DNA of 9,046 nucleotides from Candidatus Krumholzibacteriia bacterium (GTDB taxonomy: Bacteria > Krumholzibacteriota > Krumholzibacteriia > LZORAL124-64-63): positions 1 to 9,046 of the forward strand of contig JAQULN010000092.1 of NCBI GenBank assembly GCA_028718575.1, in the 5' to 3' direction. The notes under the pieces were generated by a model that was given only the letters and a program-made list of their open reading frames with translations, did not search any database and had not been told where the DNA came from. The position numbers were made by a program, and so were the translations under genes. Within the stretch, counting starts at the first letter, position 1, and each line of letters starts with the position of its first letter. This document shows, piece after piece, positions 1 through 6,152 of the stretch.

Positions 1-16
1 GACGCTCTTCCGAGCT
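1..16. other. Possible residual sequencing-adapter sequence at contig edge
   Basis: The window opens with GACGCTCTTCCGAGCT. The 3' end of the standard Illumina adapter reads GACGCTCTTCCGATCT, so 15 of 16 bases agree and the first 13 agree without a break, starting exactly at base 1. Agreement this long placed exactly at an edge is unlikely by chance. The reading frame of the sensor kinase continues through these bases (T-L-F-R-A), so they could also be genuine coding sequence. The adapter sequence is recalled knowledge; its origin here is inference. Confidence 0.4.
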
Positions 17-1579
17 CGTCAGCTTCAATACATCCACGAGTGGTGCCGGGAGAACGTCCCGTCGCTGCGCGATACCGTCACCTTGACGCCCGTTTCCGAG
101 CTCGCCTGGGTCATGCGCCCGCTTCTGCACGGCGAGGTCGTCCAGGTAGCGGACGTCGACGCGCTGCCCGATTCCGCGGCCGATGTGCGCCGGCGCTGGC
201 AAGCGCAACGGCTGCGTTCGCTGCTCGCTGTTCCGCTGATCCGCGGCGGCAGCGTCGTCGGCGTGCTCGGACTCGAGACGGTGCTCCGTCCGCTGCCCTG
301 GTTGCAGGCCGACATCGGCTTGCTGCAAACAGCGGCCAGCATCATCGCCAGCGCGCGCGAACGGCAATTGGCCGAGATCGGCCTGGTCGCTGCCAAGGAG
401 CGCGCCGAGACCGCCAACCGGGCCAAGAGCGAGTTCCTGGCCAACATGAGCCACGAGTTGCGGACGCCGTTGAACGGGGTGCTCGGCATGGCGAGCGTGC
501 TGGCCGAGACCGAACTCGATTCGGAACAGCGGGATTGCGTGGAGCTGATCAGCCTGGCCGGCGAGAATCTGCTCGTGATCATCAACGACCTGCTCGACTT
601 CGCCAAGCTCGAAGCCGGCCAACTCTCCCTCGAAACCGGTCCGTTGGATCTGCACACGCTGCTCGACCAGATCGCTGCCGGCTTCAAGCTGATGGCCCGC
701 GAGCGCGGTCTGGCCCTGGACGTACGCTACGACCCCGCGGCCCCGCGCCACTTGCTCGGCGACGCCGGCCGCCTGCGTCAGCTCCTGACCAATCTGGCGC
801 ACAACGCCCTGAAGTTCACCGACGAGGGCCGGGTCGAGCTGGGCGCGGATCTGCTGGCGCGGACCGACCATTCCGCGCGCTATCGTCTGTCGGTAACGGA
901 CACTGGGATCGGCATCCCGCTCGAGCAACAGATCCGCATCTTCGACAAGTTCGTGCAGGCCGACGGGTCGTCGGTCCGCCGCCACGGCGGCACCGGGCTC
1001 GGTCTGGCAATCTGCCAGGAGTTGGCCCATCTGATGGGCACCCAGATCAGGCTCCAGAGCAACCCGGGCAAGGGCTCGACCTTCGCCGTGGAACTGGAGT
1101 TGCCCCTGGCGAGCGCCGGCAGCATGCCCGCGCCCGCGCGTCCGGTCACCGTCCGGCCCCGCGATCGGCTGCCGGCTAAGCCGGCGGAGATCTCGACGCG
1201 CCCCGCGCCGCTGGTGCTCGTGGTCGAGGACAATCCCCTCAACCAGAAGGTCGCCACCACTCTATTAGCCAGTTTGGGCTACCGATACGAGCTCGCGGCC
1301 GACGGCCGGCAGGCGGTCGACATGGCGCGCGGCAACTGCTACGACCTGGTCCTGATGGATTGCCAGATGCCGGTGATGGACGGTTTCAGCGCCGCGCGGC
1401 AGATCCGCGAGCTGCCCGGCAAACGGTCGCACGTGCCGATCGTCGCCATGACCGCCCACGCCATGAGCGGCGACCAGGAGCGCTGTCTCGCCGTCGGGAT
1501 GGACGACTACCTCACCAAACCGGTGCGCAAGGATCAGTTGATGCAGGTTCTGACGCGCTGGATACGCCAGCGCGTCTGA
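2..1579 (+). CDS. Hybrid sensor histidine kinase (GAF-HisKA-HATPase-REC), 5' truncated
   Basis: Membrane-independent part of a hybrid two-component kinase; 525 residues are visible and the N-terminus lies outside the window. The frame is open from base 2, so the TTG at 83 is not a real start. Residues about 10-120 form a GAF sensor domain (IHEWC motif, then the SLLAVPL and GVLGLE strands). A short coiled coil (to about 140) leads to the HisKA H-box MSHELRTPLN with phosphoacceptor His151. The ATPase domain has the N-box (Asn268 in NLAHNALKF), G1 box DTGIGIP (Asp300), F box IFDKF and G2 box GGTGLGLAI. After a Pro/Arg-rich linker comes a receiver domain: acidic pair Glu409/Asp410, phosphoacceptor Asp453 in LMDCQMP, Thr484 and Lys506. 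All catalytic residues are present. There is no HPt domain, so phosphotransfer must go to a separate HPt protein or the REC acts as an internal switch. The ligand is unknown and no partner regulator is encoded in the window. Confidence 0.96.
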   Translation, partial: TLFRARQLQYIHEWCRENVPSLRDTVTLTPVSELAWVMRPLLHGEVVQVADVDALPDSAADVRRRWQAQRLRSLLAVPLIRGGSVVGVLGLETVLRPLPWLQADIGLLQTAASIIASARERQLAEIGLVAAKERAETANRAKSEFLANMSHELRTPLNGVLGMASVLAETELDSEQRDCVELISLAGENLLVIINDLLDFAKLEAGQLSLETGPLDLHTLLDQIAAGFKLMARERGLALDVRYDPAAPRHLLGDAGRLRQLLTNLAHNALKFTDEGRVELGADLLARTDHSARYRLSVTDTGIGIPLEQQIRIFDKFVQADGSSVRRHGGTGLGLAICQELAHLMGTQIRLQSNPGKGSTFAVELELPLASAGSMPAPARPVTVRPRDRLPAKPAEISTRPAPLVLVVEDNPLNQKVATTLLASLGYRYELAADGRQAVDMARGNCYDLVLMDCQMPVMDGFSAARQIRELPGKRSHVPIVAMTAHAMSGDQERCLAVGMDDYLTKPVRKDQLMQVLTRWIRQRV

Positions 1580-1592
1580 ACGCCGGGCGTTC
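1578..1592. terminator. Short palindrome between convergent genes
   Basis: GAACGCC-G-GGCGTTC is a perfect inverted repeat starting in the TGA of the sensor kinase gene and lying just beyond the TAG of the convergent UPF0316 gene. As RNA it gives a 6-bp stem with a 3-nt loop in either direction. No T-tract follows on either strand, so a role as a bidirectional terminator is inferred from position only. Confidence 0.4.
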
Positions 1593-1599
1593 GCGGATC

Positions 1600-2184
1600 C
1601 TACTTCCGCTTGCTGCTGCGCAGCGCGTCCGGCAGGCCGAGGAACGACCGTCGCCGGCGCGGCAGCAAGGCCTGGGCCGGTCGTTTGACGTCATTGGTCG
1701 TGCAGACTGCGGCGGCATCGATGGCCGCCACTTCGCGCAGAAGCTGCGGCACCTTGCGCCGGCGCTCGACGATCAGGAGCACCTCGACCGGCTGCGTCAC
1801 GTTCTCGACCGCGTGCAGAGCGGTCACCTCGTAACCCTGACCGCGCAGCTTGCCAGCCAGGTCCACGGTCGGGTCGGTGCCCAAGATGCGCACCAATTCC
1901 AGCCCCATGGCCAGTTTGGATTCCAGCCAACTGCCCGCAATGTTGCCGACCGCGAAACCCGCGGCGTAAGCCACCGTCAAGTACCAGGCATCGAGGTTGC
2001 GGATGACCTGCCCGGCAGCGTGCAACCAGATCAGGATCTCGACGAAACCCAGACCCGCGGCCAGCAGGCGGTGTCCCTTGAAAACGACGATCGTGCGCAA
2101 CGTCCCGATCGACACGTCGGCGACGCGCGCCAGAAAGATCAGAAGCACCAAAAGCAGTGGATGCGCTTGCAGAACGTCAACCAT
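1600..2184 (-). CDS. UPF0316 / DUF2179-DUF5698 family membrane protein (YebE-like)
   Basis: A 194-residue integral membrane protein of the UPF0316 family, which has no established biochemical function. The N-terminal half has three hydrophobic segments (about residues 8-26, 40-58 and 66-86). They carry family-typical patterns: ARVADVSIGTLRTI (19-32), LGFVEILIWL (45-54) and AYAAGFAVGN (72-81). The C-terminal half (about 105-155) matches the soluble DUF2179 domain (GYEVTALHA, then VEVLLIVERRRKVPQLLREV). That small fold also occurs in YitT-type membrane proteins and is thought to be a ligand-binding or regulatory module. The tail after residue 165 is basic. An upstream TTG could extend the frame by two codons, but the ATG is placed 7 nt after AAGGTGG, which decides the start. 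It is transcribed divergently from the small kinase and ends 20 nt from the stop of the sensor kinase. Confidence 0.85.
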   Translation of the reverse strand: MVDVLQAHPLLLVLLIFLARVADVSIGTLRTIVVFKGHRLLAAGLGFVEILIWLHAAGQVIRNLDAWYLTVAYAAGFAVGNIAGSWLESKLAMGLELVRILGTDPTVDLAGKLRGQGYEVTALHAVENVTQPVEVLLIVERRRKVPQLLREVAAIDAAAVCTTNDVKRPAQALLPRRRRSFLGLPDALRSSKRK

Positions 2185-2190
2185 CAGCAA

Positions 2191-2199
2191 ACCACCTTA
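2191..2199 (-). promoter_or_regulatory. Shine-Dalgarno site of the UPF0316 gene
   Basis: Read on the minus strand this is GTAAGGTGG. It is followed by TTTGCTG and the ATG at 2184. The spacing suits that ATG and is far too short (2 nt) for the TTG at 2190. Confidence 0.7.
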
Positions 2200-2264
2200 C
2201 AGAACGCCGCGGTCCGACCGGTGTCGGGCGGACGCGAGCCGTTTTTCGCGCCGCAAGAAACGTC

Positions 2265-2292
2265 TTTGCAGACGCGAATGCAATGCTAAGAT
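2265..2292 (+). promoter_or_regulatory. Predicted sigma70-type promoter of the small kinase gene
   Basis: A TTTGCA (2265-2270), a 16-nt spacer and TAAGAT (2287-2292) form a plausible -35/-10 pair, each matching four of six consensus bases. A TG one base upstream of the -10 hexamer resembles an extended -10. The predicted start would give a leader of about 70 nt. The call is by eye and competes with other weak matches. Confidence 0.4.
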
Positions 2293-2297
2293 TCGCG
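2273..2297. repeat. Operator-like inverted repeat over the predicted -10
   Basis: CGCGAAT, 11 bases, then ATTCGCG: a perfect 7-bp inverted repeat of 25 bp in total. Its right arm covers the end of the predicted -10 hexamer (2287-2292) of the kinase gene. The size and position fit a binding site for a dimeric repressor. A second small inverted repeat, CGTCT-TTGC-AGACG (2261-2274), abuts it and covers the -35. Function is inferred. Confidence 0.4.
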
Positions 2298-2312
2298 GCG
2301 GAACGGCTGCGG

Positions 2313-2337
2313 GCCGGCGCCGGAATCCACCGCCGGC
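2313..2337 (+). repeat. GC-rich hairpin in the leader of the small kinase gene
   Basis: GCCGGCG, 11 bases, then CGCCGGC form a perfect 7-bp stem in the predicted 5' leader. It ends about 20 nt before the Shine-Dalgarno GGAGG at 2359-2363. It may affect mRNA stability or translation. No T-tract follows, so it is not a classical attenuator. Confidence 0.4.
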
Positions 2338-2368
2338 GCACTGGACGACCGGACCGCTGGAGGCGAGC

Positions 2369-3118
2369 ATGAGCAAGGCCAAGCGCCGGCGCACCAACCG
2401 GATCCGCACGTTCGACCTGGAATCGGGCGACCTGCTGGCCGGCAAATACCGGGTCCAGGAAAGGCTCGGACGAGGCTGGGAGGGCGAGGTCTATCTCGTC
2501 CGCGAGCTGAGCACTGGGGTCGAACGCTCGGCCAAGCTCTTCTTCCCGCACCGAAACCCGCAGAACCGCACCGCGCGCTACAACGCCCGCAAGCTGCACA
2601 AGCTGCGTCACTGCCCAATCCTGATCCAGTACCACACCCAGGAAGCCGTGCGGCACGCGGGCCAGACCGTGACGGTGCTGGTCTCGGAGTACGTCGAGGG
2701 AGAGCTCCTGACCGCATTTCTGCGCCGCCAGCCGGGCGGGCGTCTCGATGCCTTCCAGGCGCTGCATCTGCTGCATGCCCTGGCCGCCGGCGTCCAGGAC
2801 ATCCATACCAGCGGCGAATACCACGGCGATCTGCACGCCAACAACGTCATCGTCCGGCGCTATGGTCTGGGTTTTATCGTCAAGCTGGTCGACCTCTTCC
2901 CGCGCGGACGCGCCTCGGCCGGAGCCGTCCAGGACGATGTCTGCGACCTCGCCCGGCTGCTCTACGACTGCGGCGGCGGTAAGCGCACCTACAAGCGGCA
3001 ACCGCCGGAGTTTAAAGAAGTCTGTTGCGGCCTCAAGCGGTCGCTGATCAACGCGCGGTTCCGCACCGCGGTCGAGCTTCTCTGGTATCTCGAGCACATG
3101 GAATGGTGGTCGCGCTGA
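2369..3118 (+). CDS. Small protein-kinase-like protein lacking an activation segment
   Basis: A 249-residue cytoplasmic protein with the eukaryotic-type kinase fold. The ATG follows GGAGG (2359-2363) by 5 nt; the frame is open further upstream, but that stretch overlaps the opposite-strand gene. After a basic N-terminus come the glycine loop LGRGWEGEV (33-41), a likely ATP lysine Lys56 (SAKLFF), a hinge-like stretch (VLVSEYVEGE, 103-112) and the catalytic loop HGDLHANN (152-159) with Asp154 and Asn159. A DFG-like DLF follows, with Asp175. From Asp175 to the helix-F aspartate (DDVCDLA, Asp190) is only about 15 residues, against roughly 35 in ordinary Ser/Thr kinases, so the activation and P+1 loops are essentially missing. 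No clear helix-C glutamate is seen. No transmembrane or sensor domain is present. The nucleotide-binding parts look active, but a protein substrate is doubtful: it could act on a small molecule or on one dedicated partner. Confidence 0.82.
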   Translation: MSKAKRRRTNRIRTFDLESGDLLAGKYRVQERLGRGWEGEVYLVRELSTGVERSAKLFFPHRNPQNRTARYNARKLHKLRHCPILIQYHTQEAVRHAGQTVTVLVSEYVEGELLTAFLRRQPGGRLDAFQALHLLHALAAGVQDIHTSGEYHGDLHANNVIVRRYGLGFIVKLVDLFPRGRASAGAVQDDVCDLARLLYDCGGGKRTYKRQPPEFKEVCCGLKRSLINARFRTAVELLWYLEHMEWWSR

Positions 3119-3158
3119 CGGACCGCGCTGCGCGGCCGCTTCGCCTCGCGAACGCGAA

Positions 3159-3188
3159 GAGCCCCGCTCCCCAAGAGAAGCGAGGCTC
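3159..3188 (-). terminator. Hairpin terminator candidate between kinase and RRM genes
   Basis: Read on the minus strand, GAGCCTCGCT, a 10-nt loop and AGCGGGGCTC pair over 10 bp with one U-G wobble. In a plus-strand transcript the same position is a C-A mismatch, so the structure favours the RRM transcript. A second small self-complementary stretch (TTCGCGTTCGCG) follows on the minus strand. There is no real U-tract. It lies in the 104-nt gap between two convergent stop codons. Confidence 0.5.
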
Positions 3189-3222
3189 CTGTCGATCCAT
3201 CGACCTGGTGGGTCGTCCCGCC

Positions 3223-3564
<342 letters not shown>

Positions 3565-3835
3565 GGTCTCACAACTTCCTTTGCCGGTTGCTCCGGCAAT
3601 CGTAAGCGTTTGGAACCACCGGCCTACTCCGGGAGGTCCCTCGCGCTTCAAACCAACGACCCGGCCGCGTGCCGGATCGTATCCCACAACGAGTGAGGTA
3701 CCGCTGCGCGGCGGCATGTCCTCGCTCGCTATCACCAGGGCGCACGCTCTCCGTACGACCATCCTGAGGTGTGCTGGGGATGCCAGGCAATCAGAGGATC
3801 GTAGCAGACGAAAACGGGTGTCCCAGTCGGGATTC
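3565..3835 (-). promoter_or_regulatory. Long structured 5' leader of the RRM gene
   Basis: The 378 bases from 3565 to 3942 hold no convincing gene; from the predicted start site (about 3835) a 270-nt leader would result. It contains several inverted repeats. TTGCCGG-AGCAA-CCGGCAA (3581-3599) is a perfect 7-bp hairpin touching the Shine-Dalgarno AGGAAG at 3575-3580. GGGACC-TC-CCGG-AGTAGG-CCGG-T-GGTTCC (3612-3640) is a second, two-stage stem with one wobble. CCGC-N6-GCGG (3701-3714) is a third, weak one. Long leaders are a known feature of cold-shock mRNAs; a similar control here is inference. Confidence 0.45.
3581..3599 (-). promoter_or_regulatory. Hairpin abutting the RRM gene ribosome binding site
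   Basis: A perfect 7-bp stem with a 5-nt loop ends at the base just before the Shine-Dalgarno AGGAAG (3575-3580). It could stack on or limit access to the ribosome site, and so tune initiation from the GTG start. Confidence 0.5.
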
Positions 3836-3841
3836 GGGCGA

Positions 3842-3870
3842 AGAATATACGACACGCGATGAATTGGCAA
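3842..3870 (-). promoter_or_regulatory. Predicted promoter of the RRM gene
   Basis: On the minus strand, TTGCCA (3865-3870), a 17-nt spacer and TATTCT (3842-3847) form a fair sigma70-type pair. The -10 region is locally AT-rich (GTATATTCTT) in a GC-rich setting. It lies just downstream of the hairpin that ends the TrhA-family gene, as expected for a separate transcription unit. Confidence 0.45.
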
Positions 3871-3886
3871 GAGAAATCCAGCGAAC

Positions 3887-3946
3887 GTGACAGGATATCC
3901 CGGCCGTCCGCCGGGTTCCGACCCCGTTGGACGCTGCGCCTGTCAC
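3887..3946 (-). terminator. Nested long hairpin over the TrhA-family stop codon
   Basis: GTGACAGG and CCTGTCAC (3887-3894 and 3939-3946) form a perfect 8-bp outer stem. Inside are CGTCC/GGACG (3905-3909 and 3929-3933) and GGGT-TCCG-ACCC at the tip, with small internal loops between. The arrangement is the same on either strand. It includes the TGA of the membrane protein gene and sits just upstream of the RRM promoter. It may be a transcription terminator or an mRNA 3'-end stabiliser. A few Ts follow on the minus strand (GGATTTCTCTT, around 3870-3880), but not directly after the stem. Confidence 0.5.
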
Positions 3947-4599
3947 CCGGCTGGAATCACGTATTTCAGCACGGCGGCGTAGTGCAGACCGGTACCGGCG
4001 AGGACCCAGAGATGCCATATGGCATGGTGATACGGGAACCCGCGCCAGGCGTAGAAGACCGCGCCCCCGGTGTAGGCTAGTCCGCCAAATAGAAGCCATT
4101 GAAGCGCTTGCGACGGAAGCGCCGCCATCAGCGGCTTGACGGCGATGACAATGAGCCAGCCCAGTGCCAGGTAGAAGACCAGCGACAGGCGCCGCCAGGG
4201 CCGGCCCAGTACCACTTCGTAGACGATACCGAGAATGGCCAATCCCCAGGCCAGCCCGAAAAGAGTCCATCCCCAGCCGCCGCCCAGGGTGATCAGACAG
4301 AACGGCGTATAGGTGCCGGCAATCAGCAGATAGATCGCGCCGTGGTCCAGCAGCTTGAACACTCGCTTGGCCCTGGTGGCCGTCAATGCGTGATAAAGGG
4401 TCGAAGCCGCGTAGAGGGTGAACATGGCGGCGCCAAAGACCGTCACCCCGACCAACAGGCGCACGTCCCCTTGCTGGACTGCCTGCACCACCAGCACGAC
4501 CAGACCGGCCGCGCTGCCCAATGCCCCCAGACCATGGGTGATCGCGTGAGCGATTTCCTCGCCGCGGGAGAACCGTTCGTGCGCAAAAGCGCCGCGCAT
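3943..4599 (-). CDS. trhA: TrhA / hemolysin III family (PAQR superfamily) membrane protein
   Basis: A 218-residue protein with about seven transmembrane segments, the normal length for the bacterial YqfA/hemolysin III family. The conserved set is complete: EEIAHAITHGLG (14-25), STLYH (66-70, Ser and His), DHGAIYLLIAGTYTP (85-99) and HAIWH (192-196) followed by His206. In PAQR proteins the Ser, His, Asp and HxxxH residues form a membrane metal (zinc) site linked to hydrolase activity. Bacterial TrhA is tied to membrane lipid or energy homeostasis; the haemolysin name comes from an early expression result and does not imply a toxin. The ATG lies 3 nt after the PilZ stop (TGATCGATG) and has no strong Shine-Dalgarno of its own, suggesting translational coupling. 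A nested hairpin covers its stop codon. Confidence 0.93.
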   Translation of the reverse strand: MRGAFAHERFSRGEEIAHAITHGLGALGSAAGLVVLVVQAVQQGDVRLLVGVTVFGAAMFTLYAASTLYHALTATRAKRVFKLLDHGAIYLLIAGTYTPFCLITLGGGWGWTLFGLAWGLAILGIVYEVVLGRPWRRLSLVFYLALGWLIVIAVKPLMAALPSQALQWLLFGGLAYTGGAVFYAWRGFPYHHAIWHLWVLAGTGLHYAAVLKYVIPAG

Positions 4600-4602
4600 C
4601 GA

Positions 4603-4947
4603 TCAGCTGGCGTCTTTCAACGCTCGCACCAGATCCATTGCCACCGGTCCGTCAGGCGCCGTTCGCCCCGTGAAAGCCAGCCCGAGCACATAGGTTCCGG
4701 GCGCAATATCGGGCTCGCACCAGCGCACCCGCGCGACCAGCTCGAACTCACGCGTGACTTGCTTCCCGGCCGGCAGTTCGAGAGTCAGTTCCAAGTCCTC
4801 GCCCGGACTCTGCGGTGTTTCGGTCCGCAGCAACAAGCCGCCGCTGGAGACGTCGGCCACCAGACCCACGATCTTGCCGCTCTGACGGCTGTAGACTTCC
4901 GCCGGAAATACCTGCGTCATGCGCTCGAAACGGCGTCGTTCATCCAT
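4603..4947 (-). CDS. PilZ domain protein, predicted c-di-GMP receptor
   Basis: A stand-alone PilZ domain of 114 residues with no transmembrane or output domain. The two c-di-GMP motifs are present: RxxxR at Arg5-Arg9 (RRFER) and [D/N]xSxxG at Asp32-Ser34-Gly37 (DVSSGG). The rest is the beta barrel, with alternating hydrophobic strands (LELTLEL, FELVARVRW, YVLGLAF) and a C-terminal helix. The start is the ATG at 4947, placed 4 nt after the strong AAGGGGAGT; an in-frame start at 4995 would overlap a palindrome and add 16 unconserved residues. It follows the DHOD-like gene by 64 nt and precedes the TrhA-family gene by 3 nt. Its effector is unknown; the tight coupling makes the TrhA-like protein one candidate (inference). 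Confidence 0.9.
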   Translation of the reverse strand: MDERRRFERMTQVFPAEVYSRQSGKIVGLVADVSSGGLLLRTETPQSPGEDLELTLELPAGKQVTREFELVARVRWCEPDIAPGTYVLGLAFTGRTAPDGPVAMDLVRALKDAS

Positions 4948-4991
4948 GGCACTCCCCTTGCCGCCGTCCGCGGAAACACGGTCAGCCCGGA

Positions 4992-5005
4992 TCATTCACG
5001 AATGA
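4992..5005. repeat. Perfect inverted repeat between DHOD-like and PilZ genes
   Basis: TCATTC-AC-GAATGA is a perfect 14-bp palindrome located 6 bp after the stop codon of the DHOD-like gene and about 45 bp before the PilZ start. On the minus strand it can extend to GGTCATT/AATGATC around a 4-nt loop. It could be a protein-binding site controlling the PilZ-TrhA pair, or a weak terminator without a U-tract. Confidence 0.35.
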
Positions 5006-5011
5006 CCTGGG

Positions 5012-6016
5012 TTAGATCAGTTCCGATCCCACGGTCCGCTTCATGAATTGGACACGATCGTAGGCCGCCCCGTCGGGCCACGCGTCCTGCTTCATCTTGC
5101 CGCGGAAGGATTCGAGACGCTCGAAGCCCTTGCGGGCCATCCAGGCGCGCAGCTCCGCGGTCATGGTCGCCAGGTGTGCGATCTGACGCTGGTACAGTAC
5201 CGAAGCCACTTGTACCGCCGCGGCGCCGGCCAGAAGCTGCTTGATCACGGCGGCGCCGTCGTGGATGCCCGTCGATGCAACGATGTCGCAGCCGACCTTG
5301 CCCGCAAGCTGGGCCACTGTCCGCAAGGTCAGGTGCATCTCTTCCGGCACGCTCAGCGGCGGCCCGGCGACTACCTGGAAGCGCTCGATGTCGATATCCG
5401 GCGGATAGAAGCGATTGAAAAGCACCAGGCCGTCCGCGCCGGCGCGGCACAGTTTGCCTGCCATTTCGGACAAGCTCGAGAAGAAATATCCGATCTTGAC
5501 CGCGACCGGGATCGAAACCTGTTTCTTCACCTCCGCCACGACGTCGCTATAGATCTTCTCGTTCTCCCCGCCGGTGCGGTCGCGCATGGCCGGCGGCACG
5601 AAGATGTTGAGTTCGAGCGCGTCGGCGCCCGCGGTCTCGATCTGGCTGGCGAACTTGGTCCAACTGCGGTTGCTCGCGCAATTGATCGACGCTATCACCG
5701 GTATCGCAACCGCTTGCTTCGCACCCTGAATCAGCTTCAGATACTCGCCGACTGCGTTCTGTGTGCCGTACGCTGCGATATAGGCCTGAGCCTCGGCGTG
5801 ATGGTGGGACTGGTCGGACGCGGCTTGCACCTGCCCCACTTCGGCGGCGATCTGTTCCTCGAAAATGGACTTCAGTACGACAGCGCCCGCGCCCGCCTCG
5901 GCGCAGGCGCGGACGTCTCGCACCGAATTGGTCAGACCACACGAACCCACGATGATCGGGCTGGGCAGTTGCAGACCGAGATAGCTCGTAGCGAGGTTGA
6001 CGCTGGCGGCAGTCAT
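5012..6016 (-). CDS. Dihydroorotate dehydrogenase-like flavoprotein (FMN TIM barrel)
   Basis: A 334-residue protein of the class 1 DHOD / dihydropyrimidine dehydrogenase (PreA) superfamily. It shows the expected FMN-barrel landmarks: NLATSYLGLQLPSPIIVGS at the N-terminus, Lys49 (VVLKS), Asn112 (SIN), Asn137 (LELN), Lys174 (VAVKIG), Asn201 (LFNRF) and the phosphate-binding end STGIHDG and AAAVQVAS (about 248-272). In class 1 DHODs the loop after LELN reads NLSCPN or NFSCPQ, with the catalytic Cys. Here it is NIFVPP, so the usual proton-transfer Cys is absent. Genuine pyrimidine synthesis is therefore doubtful; proteins of this type are often labelled 'dihydroorotate dehydrogenase-like'. No iron-sulfur motif or PyrK/PreT partner is nearby. 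The ATG at 6016 has GGGAG 10 nt upstream. RidA and a Gfo/Idh oxidoreductase lie upstream on the same strand, and the PilZ gene follows after 64 nt. Confidence 0.85.
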   Translation of the reverse strand: MTAASVNLATSYLGLQLPSPIIVGSCGLTNSVRDVRACAEAGAGAVVLKSIFEEQIAAEVGQVQAASDQSHHHAEAQAYIAAYGTQNAVGEYLKLIQGAKQAVAIPVIASINCASNRSWTKFASQIETAGADALELNIFVPPAMRDRTGGENEKIYSDVVAEVKKQVSIPVAVKIGYFFSSLSEMAGKLCRAGADGLVLFNRFYPPDIDIERFQVVAGPPLSVPEEMHLTLRTVAQLAGKVGCDIVASTGIHDGAAVIKQLLAGAAAVQVASVLYQRQIAHLATMTAELRAWMARKGFERLESFRGKMKQDAWPDGAAYDRVQFMKRTVGSELI

Positions 6017-6152
6017 GGCGGTTGTACTCCCGGGTTCCAGGCTCCGGTCGGGCGATCGCTCTATCCTGATTCATCGCGCGTGCCAGGGCAAGGCGAATCC
6101 AGGGCCGCGGCGGGAATTCCACGCCAAGCCGGGCCCTTCACGCTGGACCGAA

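Noticed and set aside
3565..3870. N-terminal extension of the RRM protein in the same open frame
   Set aside because: The RRM begins right at the GTG with an upstream AGGAAG, the extension has no family match, and the predicted promoter lies at its far end.
3943..4599. Reading the hemolysin III homologue as a toxin or virulence factor
   Set aside because: The family is a widespread PAQR-type housekeeping membrane protein; the name is historical and there is no toxin context here.
4099..5046. Long plus-strand open frame (315 codons) opposite the TrhA and PilZ genes
   Set aside because: It is antisense to two well-supported genes, its translation is rich in Arg/Gln/His without any recognisable domain, and long chance frames are expected in high-GC DNA.
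6065..6095. TGGCAC-containing stretch upstream of the DHOD-like gene resembling a sigma54 promoter
   Set aside because: The -24 half fits, but the obligatory GC of the -12 element is GA, and no sigma54 activator or upstream site is seen.
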